A DNA stretch of 9,237 nt, taken from NCBI GenBank assembly GCA_002314675.1, contig DCGZ01000035.1, positions 1 through 9,237 on the forward strand. Direction: 5' to 3'. The position numbers were made by a program, and so were the translations under genes. This document shows, one piece after another, positions 5,082 through 9,237 of this stretch (positions are counted from its first letter, which is position 1; every line of letters begins with the position of its first letter). This DNA is from Fibrobacter sp. UBA1765. Lineage in GTDB: Bacteria > Fibrobacterota > Fibrobacteria > Fibrobacterales > Fibrobacteraceae. The notes beneath the pieces are model-generated. The model was given only the letters and a program-made list of their open reading frames with translations, was not told the origin of the DNA and ran no database searches.

Positions 5082-6803
5082 TCAGCAATTATCCAATCTT
5101 GTACCATTCCACATATCCGGGATCCAGTCTCGTGGATACAGAAGTTCATTGACATCCTTTTCTGTTGCATCACCCCATACCTGGGGAATGCCGCCGCAAT
5201 AGGCACGGACATTTTCTGCTCCGAAAATGGAAATGGCACTTTCGATAGTCTTAGCGCCATAGTCATCAGCATCTTTTCCGTAACGGTGTGCAGCAGCATA
5301 ATTTTTCAGTTCATCGCCAGTCATCCATCTTTTTTCGCCTTTATACCCGACGACAACACTACAATAAGCCTTCTCATCAGTATTTACGCGACAACGAATC
5401 GCCTCGGTAAAGACCTGAATCCACACCATGTCATCTACCGGCAACGAATACCCAAGCAGCACCACATGGCGGCATTTTTCAAGACCTACACGGACTTCTC
5501 GCTGGACTTCTTCCAAGAACGATGTGGGAGTTCCCTTAATCAAGGTCTGCATGATCATGGGAGCGTTATTTGCAAATGTCTTAGCCCCGCAGGATACGCA
5601 TTCCAAGGCATCCGACTGCAACGACTCTTCACGCCAGCGTTCTTCTTTTTTCGTGCGGTTGAAATCATCGTTTTCAAACAGGGGCACAGGGAGTGGCGGG
5701 TTTACATGTTTCGCATCACGCCCCCATTCATCCCCAAGGTAGTACATCATGCGACCGCAAGCAGGACATTCGCGCCAATTGGAACTTCCATGGGCAAAGA
5801 AGAACTTTCCTACACGGCCAACTGGAGAACCAGGCACTTTACATTCATTCTGACGAAAGGCTACCGTCTCGTCATAAGAATGGGAGAACTTTTCGGGATC
5901 TCGATCTTGTGGATACTTGGATATTTTACGGCTCTTGGTCTGAAAGCCAAAATCAAGCCACTGTTCCACCTTTCGCGCACTTTTCAAATACTTGCCAAAG
6001 TGGTTCACATCACGATTCGCATTGAACAGGAGCCACATGAAAACCGTTTCAAAATTAAAGGACACGAAGGATGTGCTGAACTGGTAAAACTTGCGGCTAG
6101 CCAGATCCGGATATTTCTCCGCAAATTCAAGACTTTCCTTTTGCATCAATCGGGCAAAGGTGTCGGCGAACTTTTTGTAAGTTTCGAACATTTCAGTCTT
6201 TTTCCCTTCCGCAAGGTTTTTCCAGGATTTTGCAAAGAGGATTACCGTAAAGCAAATAACGCAGGCATAGGCACCTTTAAGCCGGCTATAGTCAATAACG
6301 ATTTCATCTTTTTCGCCGGATGCTGCACGGACCTTGATTCCCTGCTTAGCATTCATCTTCTTGTCAAGCAGAGTGTAGACATTGCGAATCAGGTTGTCAT
6401 TTTCCTTGTCATAAGGACAAATAGAAATAATCTGCTTTAAAGCCTGCCAGTCGTATGAACGCCGCAATTCAAGGATTCGCCTTTTCAGTGATTCTTCCGA
6501 AGGCGATTTTGTGGATAACGTAGAGTATGCCCGGCGGGCTGCATCAAGTTCTTCGTTAGTTATCCCAAGCCAGCAATCGTTATCCGCCTTGTCATCACCA
6601 AGTAAAATCAGGAAATCTTCTAGGCGAGCAAGGTCCTTTGCATCGAAATTCTGTGTAAAGTCTGATAATTTTTTCCGACCGCCCGGTATTGAAAGATTGC
6701 GAAAAAATTTCGTCTGTTCATTGGTTTGGGGCATGCCAAGCAACGCCGTAGCACCGGCACCAATGAAAACCAAAGTCTCTGACCATGTTGTAGATGAGGA
6801 CAT
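5082..6803 (-). CDS. SIR2-like NAD+-binding protein, possible phage-defence effector
   Basis: The 573-residue protein carries the sirtuin-type Rossmann signatures in order. 'LVFIGAGATALLG' (11-23) is the NAD-binding GAGAS loop. 'FVSFNFET' (246-253) corresponds to the T-x-N-y-D/E motif, with Asn250. 'FFAHGSSNW' (335-343) supplies the catalytic-type His338. Two zinc-type pairs, CPAC (346-349) and CVSC (402-405), are split by an insertion. 'HVVLLGYSLPVDD' (446-458) matches the conserved GySLp.D strand. A large helical insertion (about 40-240) sits between motifs one and two. Bacterial SIR2 proteins of this kind (in Thoeris, DSR and short-Argonaute systems) typically degrade NAD+ on infection; activity here is inferred from the retained Asn and His. 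The start is 4 bp after the stop of the 118-aa gene, without a clear ribosome binding site, which suggests translational coupling. No transmembrane segment is evident except a hydrophobic stretch at 178-192, probably buried. Confidence 0.85.
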   Translation of the reverse strand: MSSSTTWSETLVFIGAGATALLGMPQTNEQTKFFRNLSIPGGRKKLSDFTQNFDAKDLARLEDFLILLGDDKADNDCWLGITNEELDAARRAYSTLSTKSPSEESLKRRILELRRSYDWQALKQIISICPYDKENDNLIRNVYTLLDKKMNAKQGIKVRAASGEKDEIVIDYSRLKGAYACVICFTVILFAKSWKNLAEGKKTEMFETYKKFADTFARLMQKESLEFAEKYPDLASRKFYQFSTSFVSFNFETVFMWLLFNANRDVNHFGKYLKSARKVEQWLDFGFQTKSRKISKYPQDRDPEKFSHSYDETVAFRQNECKVPGSPVGRVGKFFFAHGSSNWRECPACGRMMYYLGDEWGRDAKHVNPPLPVPLFENDDFNRTKKEERWREESLQSDALECVSCGAKTFANNAPMIMQTLIKGTPTSFLEEVQREVRVGLEKCRHVVLLGYSLPVDDMVWIQVFTEAIRCRVNTDEKAYCSVVVGYKGEKRWMTGDELKNYAAAHRYGKDADDYGAKTIESAISIFGAENVRAYCGGIPQVWGDATEKDVNELLYPRDWIPDMWNGTRLDNC

Positions 6804-6807
6804 GATA

Positions 6808-7164
6808 TTAAATAAGGGCGACTGATGTTAGGGATGCAAAAATTTTATTACCAGAGTCAGCGTCTTTTGAATTTATCGATTCAAATTTTAGACGAACTTT
6901 TGCGTTAACGAGCTTTGCTTGCAGAATAACAGAACAATGTTTTTCCTTGGAATCATTTCCACAGCACAACAATTCTTTCACATCAAATATTTTTGCCGTT
7001 TTACCACAAAGTCTTTCGCCGTTCTCCAATACAGGGCAAAACACATTGAATTCAGCACTCCCCTGCTTCAGCAAATATCCCTCGGTCCCCTTAATTTTTA
7101 AGGAAACAATCTTTTCAACATCAAATTCTACTTCCTGGATGACACATTCTATTTGGAAAGCCAT
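6808..7164 (-). CDS. Unrecognised 118-aa protein encoded just upstream of the SIR2 gene
   Basis: The start is placed at the ATG at 7164 (protein 'MAFQIECVIQEVEFDVEKIV'), because GAGG lies 5 nt before it and the promoter TTGACA is at 7222-7217. An in-frame ATG at 7206 would fall inside the promoter and adds unrelated residues. I do not recognise the family. The protein has alternating hydrophobic and charged residues suggesting mostly beta structure, and six Cys (7, 43, 53, 67, 68, 77), the last four within 'LCGKTAKIFDVKELLCCGND' and 'KHCSVIL'. There is no signal peptide or membrane segment. The SIR2 ATG follows 4 bp after its TAA, so the two are almost certainly one operon. By analogy with other two-gene SIR2 systems it could sense infection, restrain the effector or form a complex with it; this is inference only. 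Confidence 0.7.
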   Translation of the reverse strand: MAFQIECVIQEVEFDVEKIVSLKIKGTEGYLLKQGSAEFNVFCPVLENGERLCGKTAKIFDVKELLCCGNDSKEKHCSVILQAKLVNAKVRLKFESINSKDADSGNKIFASLTSVALI

Positions 7165-7195
7165 ATAAACCTCGGTATATAACGTGCTTTGCTCA

Positions 7196-7222
7196 AATGT
7201 AAACAAAAAAAAACAATGTCAA
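7196..7222 (-). promoter_or_regulatory. Promoter of the 118-aa/SIR2 operon (30-bp repeat core, copy 2)
   Basis: On the minus strand TTGACA (7222-7217), a 15-bp spacer with nine T, and TACATT (7201-7196). It is identical to the promoter core of the DUF2971-like gene. The ATG of the 118-aa gene is about 31 nt downstream with GAGG in between, so the 5' leader is short. The -35 matches consensus; the -10 and spacing are imperfect. Confidence 0.5.
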
Positions 7223-7225
7223 GTA
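7196..7225. repeat. 30-bp exact direct repeat, copy 2
   Basis: Identical over 30 bp to 307-336 and in the same orientation; the two copies bracket 6.9 kb. Unlike copy 1, the neighbouring inverted-repeat arm is absent here: upstream of the -35 the sequence is A/T-rich but unrelated. Confidence 0.85.
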
Positions 7226-7248
7226 AATTTTCAGAAACAGTCATTTTT

Positions 7249-7274
7249 GGGGCATTTCGATAGTCTTGCGCCCC
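7249..7274. other. Hairpin in the divergent intergenic region
   Basis: GGGGC (7249-7253) can pair with GCCCC (7270-7274) around a 16-nt loop. TTTTG and CAAAA on the outside can extend the stem past a bulge. There is no T-run in the expected place on either strand, so it is not a standard terminator. The role is unknown. Confidence 0.3.
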
Positions 7275-7376
7275 ACAAAAGCGTCAACCTTTTTAGGGAA
7301 AGTCAACGCAAATACCTCTTTTTCAATATTTTTTATCTAAAAGTACGTTTTTGTTCAAGAATTTCGCATCAATAAA

Positions 7377-7397
7377 AAGATTTTTTATCTAAATCTT
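7377..7397. repeat. AAGATTT/AAATCTT inverted repeat with repeated TTTTTTATCTAAA
   Basis: AAGATTT (7377-7383) and AAATCTT (7391-7397) form a perfect 7-bp inverted repeat around 7 bp. The 13-mer TTTTTTATCTAAA occurs within it (7381-7393) and again at 7329-7341, 52 bp away, about five helical turns. Upstream of the ATPase gene this could be a regulator binding site, although A/T-rich sequence makes chance matches more likely. Confidence 0.4.
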
Positions 7398-7412
7398 GAT
7401 TTATTTTATACA

Positions 7413-7445
7413 TTTAGACAAGAAATAATCAAAATAGAGTCTAAA
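7413..7445 (+). promoter_or_regulatory. TTTAGAC/GTCTAAA inverted repeat next to the ATPase start
   Basis: TTTAGAC (7413-7419) and GTCTAAA (7439-7445) are perfect reverse complements 19 bp apart. The second arm ends 3 bp before the ATG at 7449. The repeat overlaps the likely ribosome binding region and a -10-like TATACA (7407-7412) lies just upstream. It could be an operator or an mRNA stem covering the start site. I could not identify a good -35. Confidence 0.4.
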
Positions 7446-7448
7446 TCT

Positions 7449-8885
7449 ATGAAAATTATCGGAAGAAAAAGGGAAATCCGGGAACTTGACCATTATGTAG
7501 AAACCGACAAGTCGGAGTTCATCGTCGTCTATGGCAGGCGTCGTGTAGGCAAGACTTTTTTAATCCGCGAATATTTTAACAACGAATTCGCCTTTCAGGT
7601 GACGGGCATCCATGACGGTTCCAAGGAAATGCAGCTGGCGAATTTTGGCATGGCCCTAGGCAAGTATTTCGGAACCCGAAGCCTCCCCAGAACATGGCTG
7701 GACGCCTTCTCCATGTTGCAAAAGGGGCTTGACGAGCTGAAGACCGAGGGCAAGAAAGTTGTTTTTATCGACGAAATGCCCTGGATGGAAACGCAGAAAT
7801 CCGATTTCTTGCGGGCATTCGAAGTTTTCTGGAACGGTTACGCCGCGTGGACTCACGACATTTTGCTTATTGTGTGTGGATCCGCCACCACTTGGCTTAC
7901 AGACAACATCCTGAACAACATCGGCGGGCTCTACAACCGCTGCACAGGCCGCCTATTCCTAAAGCCGTTCTCGCTGGGCGAAACGGAGGAATACCTGAAA
8001 GACCGGAACATTCTTTGGAGCCGTTACGACATCATTGAACTTTACATGGTCATGGGCGGCATCCCCTTTTACCTGAGCCAGCTGGATCAATCCATGACCC
8101 TTGCTAAAAATATCGACGATATATTTTTCAAGGAAAGGGGAAAGCTCTGGAATGAGTTTAATAATTTATACGCAACACTGTTCAAGAATGCTGACGCGCA
8201 CATAAAAGTCGCAGAGGCACTTGCCTCAAAAAAAATGGGCCTTACGAAATCTGAAATTTCAGAACTTACGGGACTGCCCTGCAACGGAACGCTTACCAAA
8301 ATTTTGGACAACCTGGAAGGTTCCGGCTTCGTCCGTTCCTATGTGTATTTCGGCAACAAGAAAAAGGAGACCACCTACCAGCTTGCCGATTACTACACCC
8401 TATTCTATTATCGTTTTCTGAAGGACTCCAAGCGCGATGAAAATTACTGGGAAAATTCCCTGGACAACCCGTCAAGGCTTGCATGGGCTGGGTATTCCTT
8501 TGAGCAGGTTTGCAAGGACCACCTTTCTGCCATTCGGAAAAAGCTGGGAATTTCGGGAGTGCTATGCGAGCATTCGTCGTGGTTCAGCAAGGGGGATGCA
8601 GATTCCGGCGAAGTCCGGCGAGGTTGCCAGATAGACCTTGTCATCGACAGGCGCGACAGGGTCATTAACATCTGCGAAATGAAGTTCAGCCGCAATGAAT
8701 ATGTCATCGACAAGGATTACGACATGAATCTTCGCCATAAGATTGGGCAGTTTCAGCGAGAAACAAAGACCAGGAAGGCCATCCAGCTGACTTTTGTAAG
8801 CCCGTACGGATTGAAGCGCGGAATGTATTCCAGCACGGCCCAGTCGGAAGTCAACGCAGAAGATTTGTTTACAAGCGAATCGTAA
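7449..8885 (+). CDS. ATPase_2/DUF234-type ATPase with C-terminal PD-(D/E)XK-like domain
   Basis: This 478-residue protein has the architecture of the archaeal-type ATPase + DUF234 family. The opening 'MKIIGRKREIRELD' is typical. Walker A is GRRRVGKT (29-36). Walker B is VVFIDEMP (104-111; Asp108, Glu109). Sensor-like 'LIVCGSATTWL' is at 140-150, followed by the conserved 'GRLFLKPFSL' (167-176). A winged-helix segment lies about 250-312 ('LTKSEISELTGLP...LTKILDNLEGSGFV'). The C-terminal part has 'GYSFEQVCKDHL', then 'CQIDLVID' (Asp396) and 'CEMKFS' (Glu410, Lys412), a D...ExK pattern of PD-(D/E)XK nucleases. Length is normal for the family and no motif is broken. Function is unproven; members are frequent in accessory regions of anaerobes and a role in DNA processing or mobile-element conflict is inferred. 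It is divergent from the SIR2 operon. Its ribosome binding site is weak (GAG about 9 nt upstream). Confidence 0.9.
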   Translation: MKIIGRKREIRELDHYVETDKSEFIVVYGRRRVGKTFLIREYFNNEFAFQVTGIHDGSKEMQLANFGMALGKYFGTRSLPRTWLDAFSMLQKGLDELKTEGKKVVFIDEMPWMETQKSDFLRAFEVFWNGYAAWTHDILLIVCGSATTWLTDNILNNIGGLYNRCTGRLFLKPFSLGETEEYLKDRNILWSRYDIIELYMVMGGIPFYLSQLDQSMTLAKNIDDIFFKERGKLWNEFNNLYATLFKNADAHIKVAEALASKKMGLTKSEISELTGLPCNGTLTKILDNLEGSGFVRSYVYFGNKKKETTYQLADYYTLFYYRFLKDSKRDENYWENSLDNPSRLAWAGYSFEQVCKDHLSAIRKKLGISGVLCEHSSWFSKGDADSGEVRRGCQIDLVIDRRDRVINICEMKFSRNEYVIDKDYDMNLRHKIGQFQRETKTRKAIQLTFVSPYGLKRGMYSSTAQSEVNAEDLFTSES

Positions 8886-8946
8886 AAAGCAAGTCAACGA
8901 AAAACGACAGACAGCTCAGCTATGGATGCCTGGGCTTCGCTTTTAC
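8882..8946. other. Convergent intergenic region with a wide A/T-rich inverted repeat
   Basis: The ATPase gene and the glycosyltransferase gene converge here with 64 bp between stop codons. GTAAAAAGC (8882-8890) can pair with GCTTTTAC (8939-8946) with one bulged A, but the loop is 48 nt. This is at best a weak bidirectional terminator. No compact hairpin with a T-run is visible. Confidence 0.25.
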
Positions 8947-8949
8947 AAG

Positions 8950-9237
8950 TTATTTCTTCCTGAATTTTCTTGCAAGGAGTATCGGCAACCTGAGTAGCAT
9001 TCCGCAAACGAGCTTTGTATGCGTTGCAGAAATCGCGATGTTGTCGTGCAGGGCCCTGAAGTTCGAAACGCCGTCTTCTGGGTATGTGACCTTGATCGGG
9101 TAAAAGTTCATCTTGATGCCGGCCCACGAAATGCGAACCATGATTTCAATATCGAAACCCATGCGAAGGTTCGTGATCTTGCTTGCAATCGGGAGTACCG
9201 TTTCGAGCGGATACACGCGGCAACCGCACATGGTATC
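8950..9237 (-). CDS. Glycosyltransferase family 2 protein, C-terminal end (gene runs off the right edge)
   Basis: The frame is open through the window edge; the visible 95 residues are the C-terminus. They read 'CGCRVYPLETVLP', then 'LRMGFDIEIMVRISWAGIKM', 'PIKVTYPEDGVSNFRALHDN' and 'ISATHTKLVCGMLLRLPILL', ending in the basic tail 'ARKFRKK'. This matches the C-terminal part of GT-A fold GT2 enzymes ('GFRlYPl...FdtEilvrl.w.G......P..v.YpedGvShFr..rDn..is..Ht.L...ml.RLP'), often found with acyltransferases in outer-membrane lipid or aryl-polyene loci. The catalytic N-terminal half with the DxD is outside the window, so substrate cannot be judged. The hydrophobic tail with basic end suggests membrane association. 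An ATG at 9231 lies inside the conserved motif and is not the start. Confidence 0.85.
   Translation of the reverse strand, partial: DTMCGCRVYPLETVLPIASKITNLRMGFDIEIMVRISWAGIKMNFYPIKVTYPEDGVSNFRALHDNIAISATHTKLVCGMLLRLPILLARKFRKK

Noticed and set aside
5286..6440. 384-aa open frame on + opposite the SIR2 gene
   Set aside because: It is antisense to a gene with clear SIR2 motifs, shows no recognisable domain and has no promoter or ribosome binding site.
8894..9127. 77-aa ORF on - overlapping the glycosyltransferase end
   Set aside because: It is in another frame of the glycosyltransferase gene, whose conserved C-terminal motifs are clear.

Overview
The window is a piece of a Fibrobacter-type genome (phylum Fibrobacterota, probably a gut or rumen cellulose degrader). 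The evidence is three adjacent lipoprotein genes carrying four copies of the Fibrobacter succinogenes major paralogous (FISUMP / Fib_succ_major) domain, with its signatures 'DGQxYKTVxIGxQxWMAxNLNY', 'CPxGWHLPS', 'FSALPAG', 'FWSST' and 'SVRC', plus the poly-Ser linkers common in Fibrobacter lipoproteins. The rest is accessory-looking: possible phage-defence genes, a transposase-like nuclease, repeats and a probable small RNA.

Layout. 1-256 (-): 5' part of a DUF2971-like gene, cut by the window edge. 257-735: no convincing protein gene. It holds a perfect 16-bp inverted repeat with a -35 hexamer on each strand, a candidate ~100-nt small RNA on + with its own promoter and terminator, and a dispersed GAGCGAAGCGAAGGAT-type palindrome. 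736-1701 (-): an Rpn/PD-(D/E)XK transposase-family nuclease whose leader can fold over its ribosome binding site. 1840-1876: a strong terminator closing the lipoprotein cluster. 1914-5019 (-): three FISUMP lipoprotein genes; the first two spacers are identical and lie in a near-identical ~149-bp repeat that also covers the signal peptides. 5082-6803 (-): a SIR2-like NAD+-binding protein. 6808-7164 (-): an unrecognised 118-aa protein 4 bp upstream of it. 7449-8885 (+): an ATPase_2 + DUF234 type ATPase with a C-terminal PD-(D/E)XK-like module. 8950-9237 (-): 3' end of a glycosyltransferase family 2 gene, cut by the window edge.

How the genes fit together. The 118-aa gene and the SIR2 gene look like a two-gene operon starting at a promoter whose 30-bp core is repeated exactly in front of the DUF2971-like gene 6.9 kb away. 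I see no terminator between the SIR2 gene and the lipoprotein cluster, so transcription may continue from 7190 to the terminator at 1840-1876. The most interesting candidate system is the 118-aa + SIR2 pair (possible NAD-depleting defence). Second is the lipoprotein cluster, where conserved leader and spacer modules alternate with divergent ectodomains. A defence role for any of these genes is inferred from family knowledge and context, not shown by the sequence.
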